A stretch of 64,000 nt of DNA from Clostridia bacterium. Lineage in GTDB: Bacteria > Bacillota > Clostridia > Christensenellales > Aristaeellaceae. Every line of letters begins with the position of its first letter. Within the stretch, counting starts at the first letter, position 1. The stretch covers positions 153,653 through 217,652 of the forward strand of contig JAFWSH010000006.1 of NCBI GenBank assembly GCA_017519405.1. Reading direction: 5' to 3'. The notes beneath the pieces were generated by a model. It searched no databases. It was not told where the DNA came from and saw only the letters and a program-made list of their open reading frames with translations. The translations under genes were made by a program, and so were the position numbers. Of the stretch, positions 33,454 to 42,308 are shown in pieces.

Positions 33454-36399
33454 ATGGCGGAGAAACGCCTGCTCCGGCTGGCCTGCAGCCTGCTGGCGCT
33501 GTTGGTTCCCCTTGCCCTGACACTCTTTGCCTTCGCCCTGCCGGCCCAGTACAGCCGGACCTGGCTGGGGGGCCTCCCGCTGAAGCTGGACGCCCTGGAG
33601 GCGGCGCCCGCCCCGCGGATTGTGGTGATCGGCGGCAGCGGCGCGGCCTTCAACACCCGCTGTGAGCTGCTGGAGGAGGCGTTTCCCGGCTATCGGGCGG
33701 TGAACCTGGGCCTGTATGCGGGGCTGGGCACCACGGTGATGCTGGAGCTGGCGCTGCCGCGGCTGCAGCCCGGGGACCTGGTGGTCTTCTCACCGGAGCT
33801 GAGTCCCCAGACCCTGTCGGACTGGTTCGGGGCGGAGACCATGTGGCAGGCGGCGGACGGCCGGGCGGACCTCCTGGCCGCCCTGTCCGGGGACCGCCTG
33901 GGCGCGATGGCGGCCGCCTTTCCCGGCTTCGCCGGCGGGAAGGCCAGACTTTTTTTCACCGGCGACACCCCGGCGGGGGACGGCATCTATGCCCGGTCCT
34001 CCTTCACGCCCCGGGGGGACGTGAGCCTGGCTGCCCGGCCGCAGAACAGAATGGCGGAGGGCTGGGACGCTGCCATGCCTCTCTCCGCGGACCCGGAGCA
34101 GATGACCGATGCCTTCGCCGCGCGGGTGAACGCCTTTGCTGCGGCCTGTGAAGCGCGGGGCGTCCGGGTCTTCTTCCGCTTCTGTGCCATGAATGAGGCG
34201 GCCATGCCCCCGGAGGCGCAGCAGCGGCTGCCGGAGGTGGACCGCCGGGCGGCGGAACTGCTGGAGGTTCCGTTCCTGGGCAGCACGGCAGAGGCCCTGA
34301 TGCCCGCCGGCTGGTTCTACGACACGAATTTCCACCTGAACAGCGCCGGGGCTGCGGCCGATACCGCCGCCCTGGCGGAGGCCCTCTCGGCAGCAGCGGG
34401 CCTGCCCATGGCCAAGGCGCCGGCCGTTCCCGACATGCCTGCCCTGTCCGCGGTGACGACCGTGGCGGGAGAGAGCGGGGACGAGGCCTGCTTCCTCTAT
34501 CAGGAGACGGAGACGGGCTTTGTGGTCACCGGCGTGACGGCGCAGGGGCTGCAGCGCGCCCGCCTGACTGTGCCGGCGGCCCACAGCGGGAAGCCGGTGA
34601 CGGGGTTCACGGCGGAGGCCTTCGCCGGCCTTGTCCACCTGGAGGAGCTGGTGCTCCAGGAGAACATCACGGCCATCCCCGACGGCGCCTTTGCGGGCTG
34701 CACCGGGCTGCGGCGGCTTGTGCTGACCTCCCGGACCCCCGCCGGCTGCAGCGTGGGGGCGGACCTGCTGCGGGGTACCGGGGCCGAAATCCTGGTGCCG
34801 GCGGACCGGGTGAGCGCTTATTGCACTGACTACTTCTGGGCCCGATACGCTGCCCGGATCCGGGGCAGTGCCCGGGAGGCCGGGACAGAGCCGGCCCCGG
34901 CTGCCACGGCGGTGCCGGCACCGGCTGCCGCCCGGGGCATCCGCTACGAGGGCAACGGCGGCCATCTCCGCTATGCCCCCGAGGAGGACAGCCTGACGGT
35001 GCAGGCGGATCATGCCCACCTCCGCCGGAACACCCTCCAGGGGACGGCCTATTTCCAGCGGGAGGGGTATGTGCTCACCGGCTGGAACACCGCACCGGAC
35101 GGCGCCGGCCTCTCCGTCGGCCTGGGCAGCCGGGTGGACCCGTCCGTGGACACCCTCTGGGCCTGCTGGGAGGCGGCGGCGCCGGCGGAGGCTTTCCGCT
35201 TCCACGCAGGGGACCGGGGCGTCTGCATTGACGAATGGCTGGGCACCGGGAGCGTCTGCGTGGTGCCGGAGTCGCTGGAGGGCCTGCCGGTGCGGGAAAT
35301 CGCCGCCGGGGCCTTCACAGGCTGCCATCTGACGCGGCTGGTGCTCCCCTCCTCCCTGCGGACAGTGGAGGCCGGGGCCTTCCGCGGCGGCCGCCTGGAG
35401 ACCCTGGTGCTCTTCGACGGTATCACCGCCATGGGCGACGCGGCCTTCGACGGCTGCGACGGGCCTGCCTGCCTGCGGATCAACGCCTGTGTGAGCCCGG
35501 TTTTCGGCACCAGCTACTACGCGGTGTGGGCGGATGCCCACGACCGGCTGCTCTCCCTGCAGGGGCAGCGGAAGCTGGTGCTCTTCTCGGGCTCCTCCGG
35601 GCGCTACGGCTATGACGCCGAGGCGCTGGCCCGGGCCTTCCCCGGATGGGAGCCCGTCAACCTGGGGGTCTACGCCTACACCAACGCCCGACCGCTGGCG
35701 GACCTGATCCTGCCCCTGACGGAGGCGGGGGACGTGCTGCTCTCCGCGCCGGAGTTCGACGCCATCCCGGAGCAGTTCTGTGTCTCCCACCGCCTGGACC
35801 ATCATTTCTGGGCCATGATGGAGGCGGATTACGACATGGCGGCGGCGCTGGACATGCGGGCCTACACCGGCGTCTTCGACAGCCTGGGGGAGACCTGGCG
35901 CATCCGCAGCGGCATGGCGGCGGGGGACTACAGCCAGAGTCCCAACGGCTATGACGACGAGGGGAACCGGTATCCCTACGCCACCTACGACCGCTACGGC
36001 GACTTCATTCTGCCCCGGCCGAACCGGGACAGCGACGAACGCCAGCATGCCAACATGGCCGACTATACGCCGGAGAGCTTCCCGGAGGAGACCCTGGCCG
36101 GCCTCAACAGGGTGTACCGCCGCTTCCTGGACCGGGGTGTCCGGGTGTACTTCACCTACACCCCCCGGAACGCCTCCTCCCTCACGCCGGAGAGCACGCC
36201 GGAGAAGCGCCGGGCCCTGCACCGCTTGCTGTGCGATGCCCTCTGCGTGCCGGTGATCTCGGAGCTGGAGGACAGCCTCCTGCCCGGCCGGTATTTCTGG
36301 AAGATCGACAGCCACCCCAGCACCGAGGGTGCCGCCATCCGGACCAGGCAGGTGATCCGGGACCTGACCCGGGCCGCCCCGGACATGGCACAGCCCTGA
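33454..36399 (+). CDS. Surface protein with two SGNH-like domains flanking two LRR regions
   Basis: 981 residues from the ATG at 33454, which has better spacing to GGGAGGGG than the ATG at 33448. After an N-terminal membrane helix (about 9-30), an SGNH-like domain (56-315) shows IVVIGGSGAAFN and FYDTNFHLNSAG. A BspA-type leucine-rich region (345-435, AFAGLVHLEELVL), an Ala/Pro linker, a Flg_new-like repeat (about 496-575, GYVLTGWNTAPDG) and a second LRR region (600-675) follow. A second SGNH-like domain (707-975) has VLFSGSSGRYGYD and KIDSHPSTEGA. Candidate Ser/Asp/His residues are present in both, with nonstandard spacing. I know of no protein with this order. O-acyl transfer or ester removal at the surface is a guess. 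Confidence 0.8.
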   Translation: MAEKRLLRLACSLLALLVPLALTLFAFALPAQYSRTWLGGLPLKLDALEAAPAPRIVVIGGSGAAFNTRCELLEEAFPGYRAVNLGLYAGLGTTVMLELALPRLQPGDLVVFSPELSPQTLSDWFGAETMWQAADGRADLLAALSGDRLGAMAAAFPGFAGGKARLFFTGDTPAGDGIYARSSFTPRGDVSLAARPQNRMAEGWDAAMPLSADPEQMTDAFAARVNAFAAACEARGVRVFFRFCAMNEAAMPPEAQQRLPEVDRRAAELLEVPFLGSTAEALMPAGWFYDTNFHLNSAGAAADTAALAEALSAAAGLPMAKAPAVPDMPALSAVTTVAGESGDEACFLYQETETGFVVTGVTAQGLQRARLTVPAAHSGKPVTGFTAEAFAGLVHLEELVLQENITAIPDGAFAGCTGLRRLVLTSRTPAGCSVGADLLRGTGAEILVPADRVSAYCTDYFWARYAARIRGSAREAGTEPAPAATAVPAPAAARGIRYEGNGGHLRYAPEEDSLTVQADHAHLRRNTLQGTAYFQREGYVLTGWNTAPDGAGLSVGLGSRVDPSVDTLWACWEAAAPAEAFRFHAGDRGVCIDEWLGTGSVCVVPESLEGLPVREIAAGAFTGCHLTRLVLPSSLRTVEAGAFRGGRLETLVLFDGITAMGDAAFDGCDGPACLRINACVSPVFGTSYYAVWADAHDRLLSLQGQRKLVLFSGSSGRYGYDAEALARAFPGWEPVNLGVYAYTNARPLADLILPLTEAGDVLLSAPEFDAIPEQFCVSHRLDHHFWAMMEADYDMAAALDMRAYTGVFDSLGETWRIRSGMAAGDYSQSPNGYDDEGNRYPYATYDRYGDFILPRPNRDSDERQHANMADYTPESFPEETLAGLNRVYRRFLDRGVRVYFTYTPRNASSLTPESTPEKRRALHRLLCDALCVPVISELEDSLLPGRYFWKIDSHPSTEGAAIRTRQVIRDLTRAAPDMAQP

Positions 36400-36421
36400 A
36401 TCCCCAAAGGAGGATGAGACC

Positions 36422-38812
36422 ATGAGAAGACTGGACTTCAATACGGGCTGGACCTGCTGCCCCCTGAGCCGGGCGGGGGAGGCCGTCCCGGTGACCCTGC
36501 CCCACGACGCCATGCGCACGGAACAGCGGCTCCCCACCAGCACCGGGGAGGGCAACATCGGCTGGTTCGAGGGCGGGGACTACCTCTACCGGAAGGTGTT
36601 CACCCTGCCGGAGGAGGCCCGGGGACAGCACCTGGAGCTGCAGTTTGAGGGCGTCTACCACGGGGCGGAGATCACCTGCAACGGCATGCCGCTCCCGGCC
36701 TTCCCCTACGGCTATGCGGATTTCTCCGTGTCCCTGGACGGCCTGGTCCGGGAGGAGGGGGAGAACGAGCTGTGCGTGACGGCCCGCAACGCGGACCAGC
36801 CCAACTCCCGCTGGTATTCCGGCACGGGCATCTACCGCCCGGTGTGGCTGTGGACGGGGCATCCCCGGCAGCGGGTGCTGCTGGACGGCATCCGGGTCAC
36901 CACCTGCTCGGCACAGGAGCGGCGGATCCATGCGGAGGTCCGCCTCCTGGGGGAGGGGGAGGCGCGGATCTGCGTGCTGGACGGAGAGAAGGAGCTGGGC
37001 GCCTGCAGTGCGCCGGCGGAGAACGGAAAGGCTGAGGCGGAGCTGACCCTGCCCGGCGCGGAACTGTGGAGCGTGGAGCATCCCCGGCTGTACCGCCTGC
37101 GGGTGGATTTCGGGGAGGACCGGGCGGAGACCACCTTCGGCCTGCGGACCCTGGCCTGGGATCGGGAGAAGGGCCTGAGCATCAACGGGGAGCGGGTGGT
37201 GCTGCGGGGGGCCTGCATCCACCACGACAACGGCCTCCTGGGGGCCTGCACCTATCCCGAGGCGGAGGAGCGGCGGATCCGGATCCTGAAGGCCGCGGGC
37301 TACAACGCCGTGCGCTCCGCCCACAACCCCGCCTCCCGCTATCTGCTGGAGGCCTGCGACCGGATGGGCATGCTGATGATGGACGAGTATGTGGACTGCT
37401 GGTACATGCACAAGACAGCCCACGACTACGCGACCCTTGTGGGGGACTGGTGGCAGCGGGACCTGGAGCGGATAGTGGAGAAGGACTACTCCCACCCCTG
37501 CGTCATCATGTACTCCACCGGCAACGAGGTGGCGGAGAGCGCCCAGGCCCGGGGTATACAGCTACAGCGGGACTTCACCGCCTTTTTGCACCGGCTGGAT
37601 CCCACCCGGCCGGTGACCTGCGGCATCAACATCTTCTTCAACTTCCTCAGCAGCATCGGCCTGGGGGTTTACAGCGATGAGAAGGCCCAGAAACAGGCCC
37701 AGCCCCGGCAGCAGGCCCGGGAGAAGCCGAAGAAGAAATCCGTGGGCTCCGAGTTCTTCAACAACATGGCGGCGAAGCTGGGCACGGACTTCATGAAGTT
37801 CGGGGCATGGCTGCCCCCCTGCGACTGGAAGACCCGGGAGGTCTTCTCCGCCATGGACATTGCTGGCTACAACTACGGCAACTGGCGCTACCGCAAGGAC
37901 GCCCGGAAGTACCCGGAGCGGCTGATCCTGGGCTCGGAGACCCTCATCGGGGACGCCCGGGCCTTCTGGCAGATGGCCAAGGAAACGCCCCAGCTCATCG
38001 GGGATTTCGTCTGGGCGGGCTGGGACTACATCGGGGAGTGCGGCGGGGACAGCCCGGAGTACGGCTCCTGGCGCACGGAGAACCCGGAGGACCGGATCCG
38101 GGGCGGCACCTGCCGCATCGATGTCACGGGCAAGCTGACCCCGGAGGCGGACTACACCCGGGTGGTGTTTGACCTGGAGCCGGCGCCGCGGCTGGCGGTG
38201 CAGCCCCCCAGCGAGACAGAGCAGCCCACCCTCACCGGCTGGCAGCTCACCCGGGCCATCCGCAGCTGGACCTGGCCGGGCTGCGAGGGAAAACCCGCCG
38301 TGGTGGAGGTGTACAGCACCGCCGCGAAGGTGCGCCTGACGCTGAACGGGGAGACGGTGGGCGTCAAGCGGATGCCGAAAAACTGCCGGGTCCTGTTCCG
38401 CCTGTCCTATCAGCCCGGCGCCCTTGGTGTGGAGGCCCTGGACCGGGACGGCCGGGTGACCGGCCGGGACAGCCTTTCCACCGCGGGGGAGCGGGCGCTG
38501 CTGCGCCTGGAGCCGGAGACGGAACAGTGCCGTCCCGGGGGGATGGTCTACCTGCGGATGCGCTATGCAGACGAAAGCGGGGAAGGCCAGCCCCTGGTGC
38601 GCAGGAAGGTCCGGGTGTCCGCAGAGAACGCGGAGGTGATGGGCACCGCCAACGGCTGCACCTTCTTCCGGGGCAATTACGCCCAGGACACGGTGCCCGT
38701 CTACTTCGGGGAGGCCCAGGCTGTGGTGCGGGCCGGGGCTGCCGGCACGGTGCGGGTGACGGTGACGGACGGGGAGCAGACCGTCCTGGCAGAGATTCCA
38801 TGCGGGGAGTGA
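36422..38812 (+). CDS. Glycoside hydrolase family 2 enzyme
   Basis: 796 residues, ATG after AAAGGAGGATG. A sugar-binding sandwich (about 1-180; PHDAM, YLYRKVFTLP, NADQPNSRWYSGTGIYRPVW), an immunoglobulin-like domain, and the TIM barrel from about 265 (RGACIHHDNGLLGA, RSAHNPAS). The acid/base Glu is in YSTGNEVAES, and the nucleophile Glu is in LILGSETLIG. A Lys/Gln-rich insert at about residues 419-445 splits the barrel, and the second GH2 has one in the same place. C-terminal beta-domains complete the protein. Beta-galactosidase-like activity is most likely, given the downstream galT, but beta-glucuronidase is not excluded. No signal peptide. Confidence 0.9.
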   Translation: MRRLDFNTGWTCCPLSRAGEAVPVTLPHDAMRTEQRLPTSTGEGNIGWFEGGDYLYRKVFTLPEEARGQHLELQFEGVYHGAEITCNGMPLPAFPYGYADFSVSLDGLVREEGENELCVTARNADQPNSRWYSGTGIYRPVWLWTGHPRQRVLLDGIRVTTCSAQERRIHAEVRLLGEGEARICVLDGEKELGACSAPAENGKAEAELTLPGAELWSVEHPRLYRLRVDFGEDRAETTFGLRTLAWDREKGLSINGERVVLRGACIHHDNGLLGACTYPEAEERRIRILKAAGYNAVRSAHNPASRYLLEACDRMGMLMMDEYVDCWYMHKTAHDYATLVGDWWQRDLERIVEKDYSHPCVIMYSTGNEVAESAQARGIQLQRDFTAFLHRLDPTRPVTCGINIFFNFLSSIGLGVYSDEKAQKQAQPRQQAREKPKKKSVGSEFFNNMAAKLGTDFMKFGAWLPPCDWKTREVFSAMDIAGYNYGNWRYRKDARKYPERLILGSETLIGDARAFWQMAKETPQLIGDFVWAGWDYIGECGGDSPEYGSWRTENPEDRIRGGTCRIDVTGKLTPEADYTRVVFDLEPAPRLAVQPPSETEQPTLTGWQLTRAIRSWTWPGCEGKPAVVEVYSTAAKVRLTLNGETVGVKRMPKNCRVLFRLSYQPGALGVEALDRDGRVTGRDSLSTAGERALLRLEPETEQCRPGGMVYLRMRYADESGEGQPLVRRKVRVSAENAEVMGTANGCTFFRGNYAQDTVPVYFGEAQAVVRAGAAGTVRVTVTDGEQTVLAEIPCGE

Positions 38813-38817
38813 AGGGC

Positions 38818-40746
38818 ATGAACAACGCAGGAGCATACTGGCTGTGGTATCCCGGGGACCTGGAGCGGTACCACGCCATGAAGCAGAATTTCTCCCGGGT
38901 GGAGCGGGGCTGTCCCTGGCCCGCCTTCTGGAAGAGCGACGGCTTCCGGCAGCGGGTGGTTTTTCGCCGCACCTACCGGCTGGCGGAGGAGACGGAATGC
39001 ACCGTGTACGGGAATCCCGGCACGGTGGGCCATGTGGTGGCGGGGGAGCGGAAGGTGCCCTTCGGCACGCCCTTCACATGCGGCCCCGGGGAGGTGCGGC
39101 TCTCCATCCATGCCGCCTGCATTGCCTGCACGCCGGCGGTGTATGTGGCGGGGGACGTCATCCGCTCTGACGGGGGCTGGATGGTGGAGGACTACTGCAC
39201 TCCGCCGGTGGAGGCGGCCCGGAACCGCTATTTCACGGAACCGGACCAGGATGTGGCGGTGTGGCCCATGGTGGAGGAATGCTTCCTGCCCGTCTCCGCA
39301 GAGACGGTGAACGGCGGCGCCCTGTACGGCTTTGAGACGGAGCTCACCGCCCAGGTGGAGGTGATCCCCGCAGAGTCGGGGCGGCCGCTGCCCCTGGTGT
39401 ATCTGGGGGAGTCCCGGCAGGAGGCCCTGGACACGGAGGCCTGCTATTTCTTCTGCCGGCCGGATCCCGCCACCCGGCGCTGCCCGCGCCAGGCGGTGCG
39501 CTGGGTGTTCCTGCCGGGCTTCTCTCCGGAGGAGGCGGTGGTGCGGGCCCACCATCAGCGGGCGGACATCCCCGTGAAGGCGGCCTTCGACTGCGGGGAC
39601 CCCGAGCTGAACCGGATCTTCGCCGTGGCGGCCCACACCTTCTCCCTGTGCTGCGACGTGTTCTTCCTGGACGGGGTGAAGCGGGACAAGTGGATCTGGG
39701 GCGGGGACGCCTACCAGTCCCTCTTTGTGAACCGCTACCTCACCGGCGACCGGGACATCGAGGAGCGGACCCTCATCGCCCTGCGGGGAAACGACCCGCC
39801 CCTGACCCACGTGAACACCATTGTGGACTATTCCCTGCTGTGGATCCTCAGCCTGGACGTGCATGCGGACACCTTCGGGGACGAGGCCTTCCTGCGGCGC
39901 ATGTGGCGTCAAGCGGTGAGCCTCATGGAGCTGCTGCTGTCCCAGCGGGATGGGGACGGCTTCCTCCGTGGCCGGCCGGGGGACTGGGAGTTTGTGGACT
40001 GGGCGGACTTCGACCGGGAAGGGCCCCTGTGCGCCGAGCAGATGCTGCTGGCGGCAGCCCTGGACGCCATGGCCCGCCGGGCGCCGGATCAGGCGGAAGC
40101 GGTGCGCTATGCCGAAATGAAGCAGGCGCTGATGGAGGCCGTGGAGCAGCGGTTCTGGGACGGGGAGCAGGGGGCCTATGTGGACTCCTTCGTCTCCGGC
40201 AGGCGCCACGTGACCCGCCATGCCGCCATCCTCGCCATTGTGTTTGACCTGGTGGACGAGCCGCGGAAGCAGCTGCTGGCGGAGCGGGTGCTGCTGAATC
40301 CGGAGGTCCCCGCCATCACCACCCCCTACTTCCGCTTCTTCGAGCTGGACGCCCTGTGCCGCCTGGGACATCTCCGGGAGGTGCTGGCGGAGATCCGGGC
40401 GTACTGGGGCGGCATGCTGAGGCTGGGGGCGGCCACCTTCTGGGAGGAGTACAACCCCGCCCTGCCCCCGGAGGCGCAGTACGCCATGTATGGCGATCCC
40501 TACGGGAAAAGCCTCTGCCATGCCTGGGCGGCCAGCCCCATCTACCTGCTGGCCCGGTATTTCATCGGGCTGGAGCGGGATCCGGCGGCGCCTTCCGGCC
40601 TGTCGGTGCACCCGGCGCCCGGGTTCTTCAGCCGGCTGGACTGCACCCTGGCCTACGGCGAAAAGACGGTGGAGATCACCATCCGGGACGGGGAGACGTC
40701 CGTGCATGTGGCGCAGAACGGTCCGGAACGCAGCAAACAGTCATGA
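38818..40746 (+). CDS. GH78 alpha-L-rhamnosidase
   Basis: 642 residues from the ATG at 38818; GGGGAG overlaps the end of the GH2 gene. N-terminal beta-domains reach about residue 255. The six-hairpin barrel has the family signature DGVKRDKWIWGGDAYQS at about 285-301, with Asp/Glu, then RGRPGDWEFVDWAD near 384 and RAYWGGMLRLGAATFWEEYNP near 530, where the catalytic Glu is expected. A short C-terminal beta-domain follows. Second rhamnosidase of the locus, distinct from the gene at 26576 and without a signal peptide. It would release rhamnose intracellularly. Confidence 0.9.
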   Translation: MNNAGAYWLWYPGDLERYHAMKQNFSRVERGCPWPAFWKSDGFRQRVVFRRTYRLAEETECTVYGNPGTVGHVVAGERKVPFGTPFTCGPGEVRLSIHAACIACTPAVYVAGDVIRSDGGWMVEDYCTPPVEAARNRYFTEPDQDVAVWPMVEECFLPVSAETVNGGALYGFETELTAQVEVIPAESGRPLPLVYLGESRQEALDTEACYFFCRPDPATRRCPRQAVRWVFLPGFSPEEAVVRAHHQRADIPVKAAFDCGDPELNRIFAVAAHTFSLCCDVFFLDGVKRDKWIWGGDAYQSLFVNRYLTGDRDIEERTLIALRGNDPPLTHVNTIVDYSLLWILSLDVHADTFGDEAFLRRMWRQAVSLMELLLSQRDGDGFLRGRPGDWEFVDWADFDREGPLCAEQMLLAAALDAMARRAPDQAEAVRYAEMKQALMEAVEQRFWDGEQGAYVDSFVSGRRHVTRHAAILAIVFDLVDEPRKQLLAERVLLNPEVPAITTPYFRFFELDALCRLGHLREVLAEIRAYWGGMLRLGAATFWEEYNPALPPEAQYAMYGDPYGKSLCHAWAASPIYLLARYFIGLERDPAAPSGLSVHPAPGFFSRLDCTLAYGEKTVEITIRDGETSVHVAQNGPERSKQS

Positions 40747-40765
40747 AAAGATAAGGAGAGAGAAA

Positions 40766-41497
40766 ATGCCCTTTCAGCAGACCATACAGCCCCAATACCG
40801 GGACGCCGATCCCGACGGCCTCATCGGGCTCCGGGGGGCCATGCGAAACTTTCAGGATATCCACACCTGGTACATGCACAGCATCGACAAGGGCAACGAC
40901 GTGCTGCCGGAGCAGTACGGGGCGGCCTGGGTCTACACCCGCTACCTGGTGACCCTGTCCCGGCGGATCGATTATACGGACACCGTCCTGCTGACGGCCT
41001 GGATGGAGCCCTACCGCCAGCCGGTGTTGGTGAACGTGAATTTCACCCTCCAACAGCACGGGGAGATTGCCGCCCGGGGGAAGGTGGAGTGCTGTGTGTT
41101 CAGCCTGCAGCGGCAGCGCCCCCTCCGCCTGAGCGCGGTGGACTTCCCGGAGGGCATCCCGGAGGAGATCCCGGGCGCCATCCCCGATTTCATCCGCCTG
41201 GAGAAGACCGCCGAGGGCATGACGGAGCGGTACCGCCGGGTGGTGCGCTACAGCGACCTGGACAAGAGCCGCCACATGACCAACCTGCGCTATATCGAGA
41301 TGTTCCAGGACGCCTATGACGCCGCGTTCTGGAAGGATTTTGACGCTCGCTCCATGGAGCTGTGCTTCCTCTCCCAGTGCCGGGAGGGGGAGGAACTGTC
41401 GGTCCGCAGCATGGCGGACGGGGAAGCGCTGCGCTTTGCGGCGGTCCATGGGGACGGCACCCCGGCCTGCGTGGCCCGGTTCTCCGGGCAGGCATAA
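40766..41497 (+). CDS. Acyl-ACP thioesterase-like protein
   Basis: 243 residues, double hot-dog fold. The first half has TIQPQYRDADPDG and YLVTLSRRIDYTD, and the second has YSDLDKSRHMTNLRYIEMF, which corresponds to the conserved DxNxHxNN segment of FatA-type thioesterases with some changes. Such enzymes release fatty acids or aryl/acyl groups from a carrier. It is 19 bp after the GH78 gene with an AAGGAG site, and looks like the last gene of the first glycosidase operon. Its link to glycan use is unclear; it could remove acyl groups from acylated glycosides. Confidence 0.78.
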   Translation: MPFQQTIQPQYRDADPDGLIGLRGAMRNFQDIHTWYMHSIDKGNDVLPEQYGAAWVYTRYLVTLSRRIDYTDTVLLTAWMEPYRQPVLVNVNFTLQQHGEIAARGKVECCVFSLQRQRPLRLSAVDFPEGIPEEIPGAIPDFIRLEKTAEGMTERYRRVVRYSDLDKSRHMTNLRYIEMFQDAYDAAFWKDFDARSMELCFLSQCREGEELSVRSMADGEALRFAAVHGDGTPACVARFSGQA

Positions 41498-41517
41498 GCC
41501 CGGAAATCCTCCGCGGC

Positions 41518-41547
41518 TTGACGTACCGGCAGATCCCGTGCTATGAT
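41518..41547 (+). promoter_or_regulatory. Promoter of the LytTR two-component operon
   Basis: TTGACG, an 18-bp spacer, then TATGAT at 41542-41547. Confidence 0.65.
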
Positions 41548-41597
41548 GGATGCACGAAGGATCCCGGAGGGCGTTGACATACGGGAGGAATGGGCAC

Positions 41598-42308
41598 ATG
41601 ATCCGTATTGCCATGGTGGAGGACGAGGAGGAGTACGCGAAGACGATCCGCCGCTACTGCAGCCGCTACAGCACGGAGAAGCACACGGACATCGACCTGG
41701 TCTGGCACGACAACCCGGTGGCCTTTTTGGAGGGCTACCGGGGCGATTATGATGTGGTGTTCATGGACGTGGTGATGCCGCTGATGGACGGGATGACCTG
41801 CGCCCGGGGCCTGCGGGAGAGGGACGGCAACGTGCTGCTGTGCTTCATCACCAGCATGGCGCAGTACGCCATCCACGGCTATGAGGTGGGCGCCCTGGAC
41901 TATGTGGTGAAGCCCATCGCCTACGAGGAGTTCGCCCTGAAGATGGACCGGCTGGGCCGCCTGCTGGAGCGGCAGGGGGCGAGAACCTTCCTGATCAACA
42001 GCCGCAGCGCGGTGCACAGGATCGACCTGCGGGATTTGTACTACGTGGAGGTCTACAGCCACAGCCTGCTCTTCCACACGGCCCAGGGGGACTACGAGGC
42101 CTACGGCAAGCTCTCCGCCCTGGCGGAGGACGAGCGCTTCCAGCGCTTTCTGCGGGTGACGCCCAGCCACCTGGTGAACAGCGCCTACATCTCCGCCGTG
42201 TCGGAGGACACCCTGACGGTGCACGGCGTGGAGATCCCCATCTCCCGGCGCAGAAAGAAGGAGTGCCTGGAGAAGCTGGCCATGGCCATGGGAGGGGTGG
42301 GACGATGA
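41598..42308 (+). CDS. LytTR response regulator
   Basis: 236 residues from the ATG at 41598, which follows GGGAGGAATGGG. The receiver (1-120) has IAMVEDEEEY, the phospho-Asp in VVFMDVVMPLMDG, and ALDYVVKPI with the conserved Lys. The LytTR DNA-binding domain (about 135-232) has DLYYVEVYSHSLLFH, FLRVTPSHLVNSAYI and PISRRRKKECLEKL. Proteins of this type bind pairs of 9-10-bp direct repeats about 21 bp apart. Two such pairs are found downstream at 43582 and 47202. It overlaps the kinase start by ATGA. Confidence 0.95.
   Translation: MIRIAMVEDEEEYAKTIRRYCSRYSTEKHTDIDLVWHDNPVAFLEGYRGDYDVVFMDVVMPLMDGMTCARGLRERDGNVLLCFITSMAQYAIHGYEVGALDYVVKPIAYEEFALKMDRLGRLLERQGARTFLINSRSAVHRIDLRDLYYVEVYSHSLLFHTAQGDYEAYGKLSALAEDERFQRFLRVTPSHLVNSAYISAVSEDTLTVHGVEIPISRRRKKECLEKLAMAMGGVGR

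Noticed and set aside
38527-38817. An earlier start for the second GH78 gene within the GH2 gene.
   Set aside because: The frame is open upstream, but the translation there is the low-complexity shadow of GH2 and the ribosome site GGGGAG fits the ATG at 38818.
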